Source of the DNA: Catenulispora pinistramenti
GTDB taxonomy: Bacteria; Actinomycetota; Actinomycetes; Streptomycetales; Catenulisporaceae
DNA: 33,959 bases
Direction of reading: 5' to 3'
NCBI RefSeq assembly: GCF_018274385.1
Contig: NZ_JAAFYZ010000101.1
Location: forward strand, 1 to 33,959
Positions 16,896 to 24,030 of the stretch are shown here, piece after piece. Each line of letters opens with the position of its first letter. Positions within the stretch are counted from its first letter, which is position 1. A program made the position numbers and the translations under genes. The notes beneath the pieces are model-generated. The model was not told where the DNA came from. It made no database searches and saw only the letters and a program-made list of their open reading frames with translations.

Positions 16896-16909
16896 TGTGA
16901 ACGTTCACA
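16896..16909. promoter_or_regulatory. Perfect palindrome TGTGAACGTTCACA, candidate LacI-family operator
   Basis: A 14-bp perfect palindrome with the central CpG typical of LacI/GalR operators, 48 nt before the GH92 start. Position and symmetry suggest binding by the adjacent LacI protein. Confidence 0.65.
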
Positions 16910-16972
16910 GACATCGGGGATTGTCTGGCCCCTGAGAAGGGATGTCAATGGGGCGCCTTACTGAATCACGGA

Positions 16973-16987
16973 TGGTAACGTTAACCA
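16973..16987. promoter_or_regulatory. Second AACGTT-centred site before lacI-type gene
   Basis: TGGTAACGTTAACCA contains the perfect core TAACGTTA (16976-16983) and near-symmetric TGG/CCA flanks. It lies 19 nt before the regulator start and shares AACGTT with the site at 16896-16909, which suggests autoregulation. Confidence 0.5.
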
Positions 16988-17006
16988 GCTGAACTAGGGA
17001 GGCTGG

Positions 17007-18026
17007 ATGGCAGCGCGGCCCACCATGAAAGATGTGGCCAAAACGGCGGGCGTGTCACTGATGACGGTCTCGCGCGTGGTGGCCGGCGAGGCCGGGGTGG
17101 CCCCGCAGACCGCGGCCCGGGTCGAGGAGGCGATCAGGGCACTGGGATACCAGCGGAACGACATCGCCCGGAACCTGCGGCGCAAGGCCCAGGACTCGCG
17201 CACCATCGGCCTGGTCGTCGACGATCTGGCCAACCCCTTCTTCTCGGCACTGGCCCGCTCGGTCGAGGACGAGGCCTACCGCCGCGGTTTCCTGGTCCTG
17301 GTCGGCAGCACCAACGACGACCCCCGCCGGGAACGCGACGTGGTCTCGGCGTTCAGCGCCCGCCAAGTGGACGGCCTGGTCCTGGTCCCCACCGGCGGCA
17401 ACCGGGCCTTCTTCCGCGCGCAGATGGCCCGCGGCGTGAAGGTGGTCTGCGTCGACCGCCCCGCCACCGGCCTGGACGTGGACTGCATCGCCGTGGACAA
17501 CAGAGCGGGCACCGCGACCGCGATCCGCCACCTGCTGAACCACGGCCACACCCGCATCGCCTACCTCGGCGACCGCCAGGAGATCTGGACCCAGCACGAA
17601 CGCTTCGTCGGCTACACCGAGGCCATGACCGCGGCGGGCCTGGAGGTCGACTCGCTCCTGATCCGCCACGGCCTGCGCGGCCACCGCGAAGCAGCCGCCG
17701 CGGTCGCCGACATGATGGCCGGCCCCAACCCGCCCACCGCCTTCTTCAGCGGCAACGACCTGGTCACCCTCGGCGCGGTCGAAGCCGGGGCCTCCCGCCG
17801 CTTCGCCCTGGTCGGCTTCGACGACTTCGTCCTGGCGGACAAACTGGATCCGCCGATATCGGTAGTGAGCCAGGACCCCGCCGCCCTGGGCCGCACCGCC
17901 GCGCAACTGCTGTTCGGGCGGATCGACGGCGACGATGCCGCGCCGCGGTCGGTGGTGTTGGCGACTCGGTTCATCGACCGGGGGTCCGGTGGGATGGCGG
18001 TGCCGCCAGCGGGTGGGGTTGGATGA
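17007..18026 (+). CDS. LacI-family transcriptional regulator
   Basis: A 339-residue LacI/GalR-type repressor. The N-terminal helix-turn-helix reads MKDVAKTAGVSLMTVSRVV (about residues 7-25), with a hinge helix at NDIARNLRRK. A sugar-binding core in two lobes follows: TIGLVVDDLANPFFSALARSVED, CIAVDNRAGTATAIRHLLNHGH, IAYLGDR and FALVGFDDF. A TAGGGAGG ribosome site sits 6-7 nt before the ATG at 17007. Divergent position from the GH92 gene and two shared-core palindromes between them indicate that it controls the mannosidase; the effector is probably mannose or a mannoside (inference). Confidence 0.9.
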   Translation: MAARPTMKDVAKTAGVSLMTVSRVVAGEAGVAPQTAARVEEAIRALGYQRNDIARNLRRKAQDSRTIGLVVDDLANPFFSALARSVEDEAYRRGFLVLVGSTNDDPRRERDVVSAFSARQVDGLVLVPTGGNRAFFRAQMARGVKVVCVDRPATGLDVDCIAVDNRAGTATAIRHLLNHGHTRIAYLGDRQEIWTQHERFVGYTEAMTAAGLEVDSLLIRHGLRGHREAAAAVADMMAGPNPPTAFFSGNDLVTLGAVEAGASRRFALVGFDDFVLADKLDPPISVVSQDPAALGRTAAQLLFGRIDGDDAAPRSVVLATRFIDRGSGGMAVPPAGGVG

Positions 18027-18159
18027 CCGGGTCCGGAGTCTGGTGATTTCTCCATGAATCGAAACCCGAAACCGATACCGCACCATCGGGCCCTCGTGGT
18101 TCTTCAGCGACCCTGTGATGACAAGAGGCGACCGCGCATGCCTTAATTGGTAATCAGTG

Positions 18160-18173
18160 CCCGATGATTCGGG
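18160..18173. promoter_or_regulatory. Small inverted repeat in the 250-bp gap before the beta-helix gene
   Basis: CCCGA-TGAT-TCGGG lies in an AT-richer stretch (about 18140-18200, containing TTAATTGG and TTAATTAG) that probably holds the promoter of the secreted protein gene at 18277. I cannot place -35/-10 boxes with confidence. Confidence 0.3.
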
Positions 18174-18276
18174 TATGGTGTGAATAAGGCTGTTAATTAG
18201 CCGCCGATGACCGCCTCCGCGGGACGGTCGAGCGTTCTGCCCGACCACCATCGGTCTTGGTTCCAGGAAAGTTCTC

Positions 18277-19044
18277 ATGCGCACTAAACGCGCACTGTAC
18301 GCACTCGGCGGGTCAGCAGCACTCGCCCTCGGCACCACCTCCCTCTTCCTCGCCCCCGCCTCGGCACAGGTCCGGCCCTCATCGGTCGCGTGCAACCAGA
18401 CGGCGCTCGTCGCCGCGGTCAACGCGGCGAACGCCGCCGGCGGCGGCACGGTGACCCTCACCCCGGGCTGCACCTACACGCTGACCGGCAGCAACGGCAA
18501 CGACCTGCTGAACGGCCCCGACGGGCTGCCGATCATCACCACGCCGATCACCTTCTCGGGCAACGCCAACGTCATCACCCGGGCCTCGACCGCCCCCGCC
18601 TTCCGCATCGTCCAGGTCGCCTCGACCGGAGGCCTCACCCTGGACGCGGTCACCCTCAGCGGCGGCGACGCCACCTCCGCCCTGAACGACGACGGCGGCG
18701 CCATCCTCAACTTCGGCGCGGTCACCCTCACCGGCAGCCACTTGTCCGGCAACGCCGCCGGCGGTCTGGGCGGCGCCGTCTACAGCACCGGAGCGGCCGC
18801 CGCGGCGACGTTCACCAGCAGCACGATCGGGAGCAACACCGCCGACCAGGGCGCCGGCATCGCCAGCGTCGCCGGCGCGCTCACGATCACCAGCAGCTCC
18901 GTGACCGCCAACGCGGCCACCGCCGATCCCGGCGGGATCTACTTCGACACCGGCACCGCGACGCTCAACACCAGCTCCGTGACGGCCAACACCCCCACCA
19001 ACTGTGTCGGCAGCCCCTCCCCGGTTCCCGGGTGCGTCAGCTGA
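18277..19044 (+). CDS. Secreted right-handed beta-helix protein (hypothetical)
   Basis: A 255-residue exported protein. The signal peptide (MRTKRALYALGG, hydrophobic core, cleavage near APASAQ at about residue 31) fixes the ATG at 18277, which has CCAGGAAAG upstream. The mature part starts CNQTALVAAVNAANAAGGG, the usual entry to pectate-lyase-like or polymorphic-adhesin-like beta-helices. About six rungs follow with repeating patterns LTLDAVTLSGG, VTLTGSHLSGN, FTSSTIGSNT, LTITSSSVTAN and LNTSSVTAN. C-terminal cysteines (NCVGS, GCVS) may form a disulfide. No catalytic signature is visible and the helix is short, so a surface-binding or structural role is as likely as an enzyme. Confidence 0.8.
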   Translation: MRTKRALYALGGSAALALGTTSLFLAPASAQVRPSSVACNQTALVAAVNAANAAGGGTVTLTPGCTYTLTGSNGNDLLNGPDGLPIITTPITFSGNANVITRASTAPAFRIVQVASTGGLTLDAVTLSGGDATSALNDDGGAILNFGAVTLTGSHLSGNAAGGLGGAVYSTGAAAAATFTSSTIGSNTADQGAGIASVAGALTITSSSVTANAATADPGGIYFDTGTATLNTSSVTANTPTNCVGSPSPVPGCVS

Positions 19045-19086
19045 CAGCCCCCCACAGCCCCCGCAGCGCTTCTGAAGCGCCTCGTT

Positions 19087-19125
19087 CGCCAGGCCGCGTC
19101 CCCGATCCGGGGGCGCGGCCTGGCG
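19087..19125. terminator. Stem-loop between convergent beta-helix and HIT genes
   Basis: CGCCAGGCCGCG and CGCGGCCTGGCG give a 12-bp perfect stem that extends with a further G-C run around a short loop. It lies 43 nt after one stop and 38 nt after the other, so it may act in both directions. Confidence 0.75.
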
Positions 19126-19163
19126 CTGCTTCGGCTCCGGCCGCGACCTGAGATGCCGGCTTG

Positions 19164-19652
19164 TCAGCTCACTGACTCGCCGGCCAACTCTCTCTGAAGC
19201 GCCACCGCGATCTCGTCCATGCGCCGATCGGGCACGGCCTCGTGCGCTTCGCGCCCCAACTGCTGGAACATCCGCGGCCCTCGACTGTCTTCCGGCAGGT
19301 CGGCCATTCTCGGAATGATGTGGAAGTGGACGTGCCCGAATCCCGCGGCTTCGGCGAACTGTGCCACATAGGTCTTTTCGCACCCGACAACCGCATGCAG
19401 GGCCCGCGAAAGCCGGACCTGCCACGTCCCGAGCCCCGCGGCCTCGGCATCGCTCAACTCCGCGATGGCCGTGACGTGCCGCCGCGGCAACAGCACCAGC
19501 CAGCCCGGCACCGACGTGCCGATCGCGTGCGCCACCCGCCAATGCTCGTCAGCGGCGACGCGTTCGCGCGGCGGCAGCTCCGCCAAGTGGAGATCGTTCT
19601 GACAGCTGAAGCAGTCGCCGGTGAGCTCGGTCATGCCGGTGGTGTCGGTCAT
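19164..19652 (-). CDS. HIT-family protein
   Basis: A 162-residue histidine-triad protein. HIT proteins are small cytoplasmic nucleotide hydrolases or transferases acting on adenylated or diadenosine compounds. The hallmark HVHFHIIP (HxHxHxx) lies at about residues 108-115, preceded by AGFG. An N-terminal CFSC pair (about residues 14-17) matches the zinc-binding cysteines of some HIT branches. The start at 19652 is the first of two close ATGs; the second (MTELTG) lies six codons in. No clear Shine-Dalgarno is visible. It is downstream of the lipase on the same strand, but a hairpin separates the two. Exact substrate unknown. Confidence 0.85.
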   Translation of the reverse strand: MTDTTGMTELTGDCFSCQNDLHLAELPPRERVAADEHWRVAHAIGTSVPGWLVLLPRRHVTAIAELSDAEAAGLGTWQVRLSRALHAVVGCEKTYVAQFAEAAGFGHVHFHIIPRMADLPEDSRGPRMFQQLGREAHEAVPDRRMDEIAVALQRELAGESVS

Positions 19653-19671
19653 GATCGATGATGCGATCCCG

Positions 19672-19706
19672 GGCGGTGCCGCGTCAACGAGAACCGCGGC
19701 ACCGCC
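19672..19706 (-). terminator. Stem-loop after lipase gene
   Basis: GGCGGTGCCGCG and CGCGGCACCGCC form a perfect 12-bp stem with an 11-nt loop, 22 nt beyond the lipase stop and before the HIT gene start. Confidence 0.7.
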
Positions 19707-19727
19707 GGCGTCTTCGGGCCGGTCAGC

Positions 19728-20693
19728 CTATGAGAAGGCTGACAGACAAGTCGTCGGAGTAGCCTGCGCCGGATCCAGGGCGTCGACCGCCTCGTGCAGC
19801 GCGATCTTGTCCGTGGTCCCGATGGCGACGTGCTCGGAGATGTCCGTGGCGCACAGGTCCTGCAACAGCACGTTGTGCACGTTCGGCCCGTTCAGGAACT
19901 GCGTCTGCCACGGCGTCACGACCTCGTCGTACTTCGTCGAGATCACCGTGTACTGCACCCCGGGCACGGTGTCGCCGCCCGCGTTCAGCTGCTGCATCAG
20001 CGGCGAGCCGACGATCTGGTCGGTGCACGCCGGGCACGCGGTGCCGATCAGCCCGATCGCGCCCGGGTAGTAGTCGGCGGCCAGGGTCTCGATGCCGTCC
20101 AGGTTCGTGCCGTGGTTGGACGGCGCCAGCCCGACCAGCGTGTGCACCTTGGCCGCGCCGCCGAGGAACTTCAGGTAGTAGCGGGGCATCATCCCGCCCT
20201 GGCTGTGCCCGACGATGTCGACCTGCGAGGCGCCGGTGGCGGCCAGTACCTGGTCGACATAGTCCGACAGCTGCTGCGCCGACTGCGCGACCGGCGCCAG
20301 GCCGTGGAACAGCGGGATGCCGGGTTCCTGGCCGTAGTCGAGCTCGAAGACGCAGTAGCCGCGGGCCGCTATGTACGGCGCGCCGACGATCCAGTTGTCG
20401 CTGGCGTTACCGAACGTCCCGTGCACCAGCACCACCGGGCGCGGGTGGTCGGCGCTGGGCCGGCACGAGAAGTCGTTGATCCCCGACGAGGTGGCGGCCT
20501 GCGCCGGGGCGGTCAGCGCCAGGAACGGCGCGGCCAGCAACAGAGCGGACACGGCGCGGATGGCGAGGGCGGTGCGGGTTCGCGTGCGAGTCCGGGTGCT
20601 GGTACTGGTGTTGGCGCTGGTTCGCGTGCGGGTTCGAGGACGGGCACGGGCCGGGCGGGCGGCGCCGGCGGAGCGGTGTTGGCGTTGACGCAT
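19728..20693 (-). CDS. Secreted alpha/beta-hydrolase lipase
   Basis: A 321-residue exported lipase/esterase of the actinomycete triacylglycerol-lipase type. The signal peptide is unusual: about 40 residues of Arg/Thr/Ser-rich n-region with TRTRTRT runs, a hydrophobic core (AVSALLLAAPFLAL) and a cleavage site near APAQAA (residue 67). The oxyanion region is LVHGTFGNASDNW, the nucleophile S164 is in GHSQGG, and a catalytic Asp (TKYDEVVTP) and His (SEHVAIG) follow. Four cysteines probably form disulfides. The start at 20693 has GGGAG 6 nt upstream; an in-frame ATG at 20744 has no comparable site. Palindromes at 20743-20767 may control it. Confidence 0.87.
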   Translation of the reverse strand: MRQRQHRSAGAARPARARPRTRTRTSANTSTSTRTRTRTRTALAIRAVSALLLAAPFLALTAPAQAATSSGINDFSCRPSADHPRPVVLVHGTFGNASDNWIVGAPYIAARGYCVFELDYGQEPGIPLFHGLAPVAQSAQQLSDYVDQVLAATGASQVDIVGHSQGGMMPRYYLKFLGGAAKVHTLVGLAPSNHGTNLDGIETLAADYYPGAIGLIGTACPACTDQIVGSPLMQQLNAGGDTVPGVQYTVISTKYDEVVTPWQTQFLNGPNVHNVLLQDLCATDISEHVAIGTTDKIALHEAVDALDPAQATPTTCLSAFS

Positions 20694-20742
20694 GCTGACT
20701 CCCTTGGGACCGGTGGGGTGAGCGGCTTCGGTGAGCTGGGTC

Positions 20743-20767
20743 ACACGCGCGTGTTACCGGTCGGTAA
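20743..20767. promoter_or_regulatory. Paired palindromes upstream of lipase gene
   Basis: ACACGCGCGTGT (20743-20754) is a perfect 12-bp palindrome, immediately followed by TTACCGGTCGGTAA (20754-20767), a 6+2+6 inverted repeat. The second resembles operators of TetR-type lipid regulators, but this is a resemblance only. Both lie about 50-75 nt before the lipase start. No regulator gene is adjacent. Confidence 0.45.
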
Positions 20768-20799
20768 AGCTACTCGCAGGTAGCCGGGAAGTCACGAGG

Positions 20800-21579
20800 T
20801 CATGGCAACTCCTTTGCCGAGTCGCACACCGCCTCCACCAGATCGATCGCCCGCAGCGCCTCAGCGGCCGTACACGTCACCGTCGCATCGCCGGACCGGT
20901 ACGCCTTCGCCTTGGCGCACAGATCCGCGTACTCCGGGAACAGCCCGGCCGTGTAGTCGGCCGAGGCCTCCTTCGAGATGATCTCGCCGGTCGCGATCGT
21001 CGCGTGCAGCCGCCCCGGCCCGGTCACCTCCCACGCCAACAGGTACGGGTCGATCAGCGAGGCGGGATCCCGTGAGGAGAGCTGCGCCCGATAGTTGGTG
21101 TGGGCACGCCAGTAGGACTCCAGATTCCCGTGGTTCCACTCCCGCAGCCAGGCCGCATCCGGCGCCACCTTGAGCCCCGAGGCCGTCGGCCCGTGCAGCG
21201 TGACGCCGTGCCGGTCCAGGGTCGCCCACAGCACCGGATCGGTCGTGCCGCCGGCGGCCTTGAACACCCCGTCCACTGAGAACGGCACCGTCGTCTCAGT
21301 GCGCGCACCGAGCAGATTCGGGGTGACGTAGTGCCCGTCCGAATGCGGATCGTCGTCGGCGCGCGTGGACTCCAGCAGCGTGTGCATCTCGCCGACCATC
21401 GCCAGATCCGTTTCGGTCATCGGCCGGTCGATCACCACGAGCACGTCCAGATCGCTGCGCCCCGGCTGCCAGCCGCCGAGCGCGGCCGACCCGACGACGT
21501 AGACACCGCGCACCATGTCCGGCGCGAGCGTCGCGTCCAGGGCCTTAAGGAAACGTTCTGCCGCATGCTCGTAGACCAT
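20800..21579 (-). CDS. Nucleotidyltransferase, aminoglycoside adenylyltransferase-like
   Basis: A 259-residue protein with the pol-beta nucleotidyltransferase signature VVGSAALGGWQPGRSDLDVLV (read as GS-x9-11-SDLDV, about residues 28-48). The C-terminal helical domain (DPYLLAWEVTGPGRLHATIATG then IISKEASADY) is of the ANT(3'')/ANT(9) DUF4111 type that adenylylates spectinomycin- or streptomycin-like drugs. Length matches that family. The ATG at 21579 is 6 nt after TAAGCT, so it may be leaderless. Chromosomal homologues in actinomycetes are common and often of unproven activity; I infer the fold with confidence and the drug role only weakly. It is flanked by the lipase and an exporter operon, neither clearly linked. 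Confidence 0.8.
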   Translation of the reverse strand: MVYEHAAERFLKALDATLAPDMVRGVYVVGSAALGGWQPGRSDLDVLVVIDRPMTETDLAMVGEMHTLLESTRADDDPHSDGHYVTPNLLGARTETTVPFSVDGVFKAAGGTTDPVLWATLDRHGVTLHGPTASGLKVAPDAAWLREWNHGNLESYWRAHTNYRAQLSSRDPASLIDPYLLAWEVTGPGRLHATIATGEIISKEASADYTAGLFPEYADLCAKAKAYRSGDATVTCTAAEALRAIDLVEAVCDSAKELP

Positions 21580-21585
21580 CTTCGG

Positions 21586-21591
21586 AGCTTA
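21586..21591 (-). promoter_or_regulatory. Candidate -10 (TAAGCT) for leaderless nucleotidyltransferase gene
   Basis: TAAGCT on the minus strand fits TANNNT and lies 6 nt before the ATG at 21579; no ribosome site is visible. Confidence 0.45.
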
Positions 21592-21669
21592 ACAACGCGA
21601 TCTGTGGGGCCGCACGCGACGAACCGCCGCCGATGAGGAAGCCGGGCCAGCCGGGGGCCGGCGGACAAC

Positions 21670-21705
21670 GAACCGGCCGACTCCCCCCTCGGAGTCGGCC
21701 GGTTC
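21670..21705 (-). terminator. Strong stem-loop after ABC exporter operon
   Basis: GAACCGGCCGACTCC and GGAGTCGGCCGGTTC form a perfect 15-bp stem with a 6-nt loop, 52 nt past the end of the exporter operon. Confidence 0.85.
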
Positions 21706-21729
21706 AGCCTTGGTGACGCAGAGCCCTGT

Positions 21730-21760
21730 CTCAGAACCCCGCCTCAGAACCCTGCCTCAG
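21730..21760. repeat. 13-bp tandem repeat at exporter stop codon
   Basis: CTCAGAACCCCGC and CTCAGAACCCTGC followed by CTCAG make 2.4 tandem copies. On the minus strand each copy supplies a TGA; the copy at 21757-21759 is the stop codon of the exporter gene. Confidence 0.7.
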
Positions 21761-24030
21761 TCCACCTCGGCCAGAGCCTGGGCGAACTGCGCCGCGTACA
21801 GCCGCGAGTAGGCGCCGTCGGCGTCCAGCAACTGCGTGTGCGTCCCCTTCTCCACGATCCGGCCGTTCTCCATGACCAGGATCATGTCGGCGTCGCGGAT
21901 CGTGGACAGCCGGTGCGCGATGACGAACGAGGTCCGCCCCTCCCGCAGCTTGTTCATCGCCCGCTGGATCAGCACCTCGGTCCGGGTGTCGACCGAGGAC
22001 GTGGCCTCGTCCAGGATCAGGATCGCCGGCTCGGCCAGGAACGCCCGGGCGATCGTGACCAGCTGCTTCTCCCCGGCCGACAGGTTCGAGCCCTCCTCGT
22101 CGATGACGGTGTCGAAGCCGTCCGGCAGCGTGCGCACGAAGTGGTCCACGTGCGTGGCCGCCGCCGCGGCCTGGATCCGCTCGATCGAGGCGCCGTCGGT
22201 GCCGTAGGCGATGTTGTCGGCGATGGTCCCGCCGAACAGCCACGCGTCCTGCAGCACCATGCCGGTCTGGGCCCGCAGGTACTCCCGGGTCATCTTGGCG
22301 GTGTCGACGCCGTCCAGCAGGATCGCGCCGGAGTCCACCTCGTAGAACCGCATCAGGAGGTTGACCAGCGTGGTCTTGCCGGCGCCGGTCGGGCCGACGA
22401 TGGCCACGGTCTGGCCCGGCTGCACGGCCAGCGACAGGTCCTCGATCAGCGGCCGGTCCGCGGAGTAGCTGAAGTTCACGTCCTGGAACTCCACCCGGCC
22501 GGCGACCCGCTCCAGCTCCACCGGCTGCTCCGGCTCGGCGGACATCTCCTCGGCGTCCAGGATCTGGAAGATCCGCTCGGCCGAGGCCACCCCGGACTGC
22601 ATCAGGTTGGCCATCGCCGCGACCTGCGACAGCGGCATCATGAACTGCCGGGTGTACTGGATCGAGGCCTGCACGCTGCCCAGCGACAGCGCGCCGGCCG
22701 AGACCCGCAGCCCGCCGACCACCGCGACCAGCACGTAGGTGACGTTGCCCAGGAACATCATCGCCGGCTGGATCAGGCCGGAGATGAACTGGGCCTTGAA
22801 GCTGGCGTCGTTGAGCGCGTCGTTCTGCTTCTTGAACTCCGCCGCCGACTCCTCCTGCCGCCCGAACGCCTTGACCAACTGGTGGCCGGTGTACATCTCC
22901 TCGATGTGCGCGTTCAGCCGGCCGGTGGCCGCCCACTGCTGGACGAACTGCGGCTTGGACCGCTTGCCGATCCGCTGGGCCACCAGCACCGACAGCGGCA
23001 CCATCGCGATCGCGATCAGGGCCAGCAGCCAGGAGGTCCAGACCATCATCACCATCACGCCCAGCAGCGTGAAGACCTGCATGACGATCTGCGCCAGCGA
23101 CTGCTGAAGCGACTGCGCCAGGTTGTCCACGTCGTTGGTGGCCCGGGACAGCACCTCACCGCGCGGCTGCTTGTCGAAGTAGGACAGCGGCAGCCGGCTC
23201 AGCTTGGCCTCGATGTCGGTGCGCAGCCGCGCCATGCACCGGTTCACCACCACGATGACCAGCCGGGACTGGATCATCATGCAGACGAACACCAGGACGT
23301 AGAGCCCGGCCAGCACCATCAGGATGCTGCCGACCTTGCTGAAGTCGATGCCGTGCCCGGGGGTGAAGTTGATGGAGTTCACCAGATCGGCCTGCGTGCC
23401 GTGGCCGGTGGCCCGCAGGTTCGCGACCAGTTGCTGCTTGGTCGGGTACTGCCCGTTCGGCCCGGGCCGGGCCTGGCGTCCGATGACGCCGGCGAAGATC
23501 TGGTCGGTGGCCTTGCCCAGCAGCCGCGGCCCCCAGACCGACATCCCGACGCCGATCGCCGCCATCACCATCGAGACGATCAGCAGCGGGCGCTCCGGGC
23601 GCAGGTAGGACAGCAGCCGCAGGCCGGAGCCCTTGAAGTCCTTCGACTTCGCGGCCGGTCCGGACATGAAGGACGCCGGTCCCCGCAGCGCGCCGCCTTG
23701 TTGCGGACGCGGCGCGTCGCCTTCGCTCTCGGTCTCCAGGCGGTCCGAGGCCGGGTCCGCGGATCCGGGAGCCTGCGGCTTCGCGCCGTTCTGGCCGGCG
23801 CCGTTCTGGCTTGCGCCGTTCGCAGCCGTGCCGTTCGCCGCAGCACCGTTCTGGCTTGCGCCGTTCGCCGCGGCGCCGTTCTGGGCGGCACCGTTCTGGC
23901 TCGCGCCGTTGGCCGCGGCGCCGTTCTGCTCGGCGTTCACGACCTCGCCGTTCTCGTGGTTGCCGTTCTCGCGGTTCTCGCGGTTCTCGCCGCTCTCGCC
24001 GTTCGCGTGGTTCTCATCCCCCGTGCTCAT
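21757..24030 (-). CDS. ABC exporter half-transporter, consensus ATP site, with repeat-rich N-terminal extension
   Basis: A 757-residue ABC transporter with fused membrane and ATPase domains. The first 135 residues are a hydrophilic extension: GENRENRENG-type and then NGA/ASQNGA repeats (about residues 14-83). Six membrane helices follow, then the ATPase with Walker A GPTGAGKTT, signature LSAGEKQL, Walker B ILILDEATSSVD with the catalytic Glu, and H-loop AHRLS. These are all consensus, unlike its partner at 24027. The ATG at 24030 overlaps the partner's stop by 4 nt (ATGA), which indicates coupling and a 1:1 heterodimer of the TM287/288 or BmrCD kind. It probably exports a drug or lipid-like compound under the TetR regulator at 25834. 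Confidence 0.88.
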   Translation of the reverse strand: MSTGDENHANGESGENRENRENGNHENGEVVNAEQNGAAANGASQNGAAQNGAAANGASQNGAAANGTAANGASQNGAGQNGAKPQAPGSADPASDRLETESEGDAPRPQQGGALRGPASFMSGPAAKSKDFKGSGLRLLSYLRPERPLLIVSMVMAAIGVGMSVWGPRLLGKATDQIFAGVIGRQARPGPNGQYPTKQQLVANLRATGHGTQADLVNSINFTPGHGIDFSKVGSILMVLAGLYVLVFVCMMIQSRLVIVVVNRCMARLRTDIEAKLSRLPLSYFDKQPRGEVLSRATNDVDNLAQSLQQSLAQIVMQVFTLLGVMVMMVWTSWLLALIAIAMVPLSVLVAQRIGKRSKPQFVQQWAATGRLNAHIEEMYTGHQLVKAFGRQEESAAEFKKQNDALNDASFKAQFISGLIQPAMMFLGNVTYVLVAVVGGLRVSAGALSLGSVQASIQYTRQFMMPLSQVAAMANLMQSGVASAERIFQILDAEEMSAEPEQPVELERVAGRVEFQDVNFSYSADRPLIEDLSLAVQPGQTVAIVGPTGAGKTTLVNLLMRFYEVDSGAILLDGVDTAKMTREYLRAQTGMVLQDAWLFGGTIADNIAYGTDGASIERIQAAAAATHVDHFVRTLPDGFDTVIDEEGSNLSAGEKQLVTIARAFLAEPAILILDEATSSVDTRTEVLIQRAMNKLREGRTSFVIAHRLSTIRDADMILVMENGRIVEKGTHTQLLDADGAYSRLYAAQFAQALAEVD
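23782..23925 (-). repeat. NGA/SQNGA-encoding low-complexity repeat in exporter N-terminus
   Basis: Residues 36-83 of the exporter are built from short Ala-Asn-Gly and Ser-Gln-Asn-Gly-Ala units, encoded by about nine near-copies of a GCGCCGTTC(T/G)-type word on the plus strand with 15-30 bp periods. Confidence 0.75.

Noticed and set aside
15069..16964. A 631-codon plus-strand frame opposite the GH92 gene
   Set aside because: It is antisense to a gene with clear GH92 and lectin motifs. Its protein is Val/Gly/Arg-rich without family resemblance, as expected from the mirrored codon bias of high-GC DNA.
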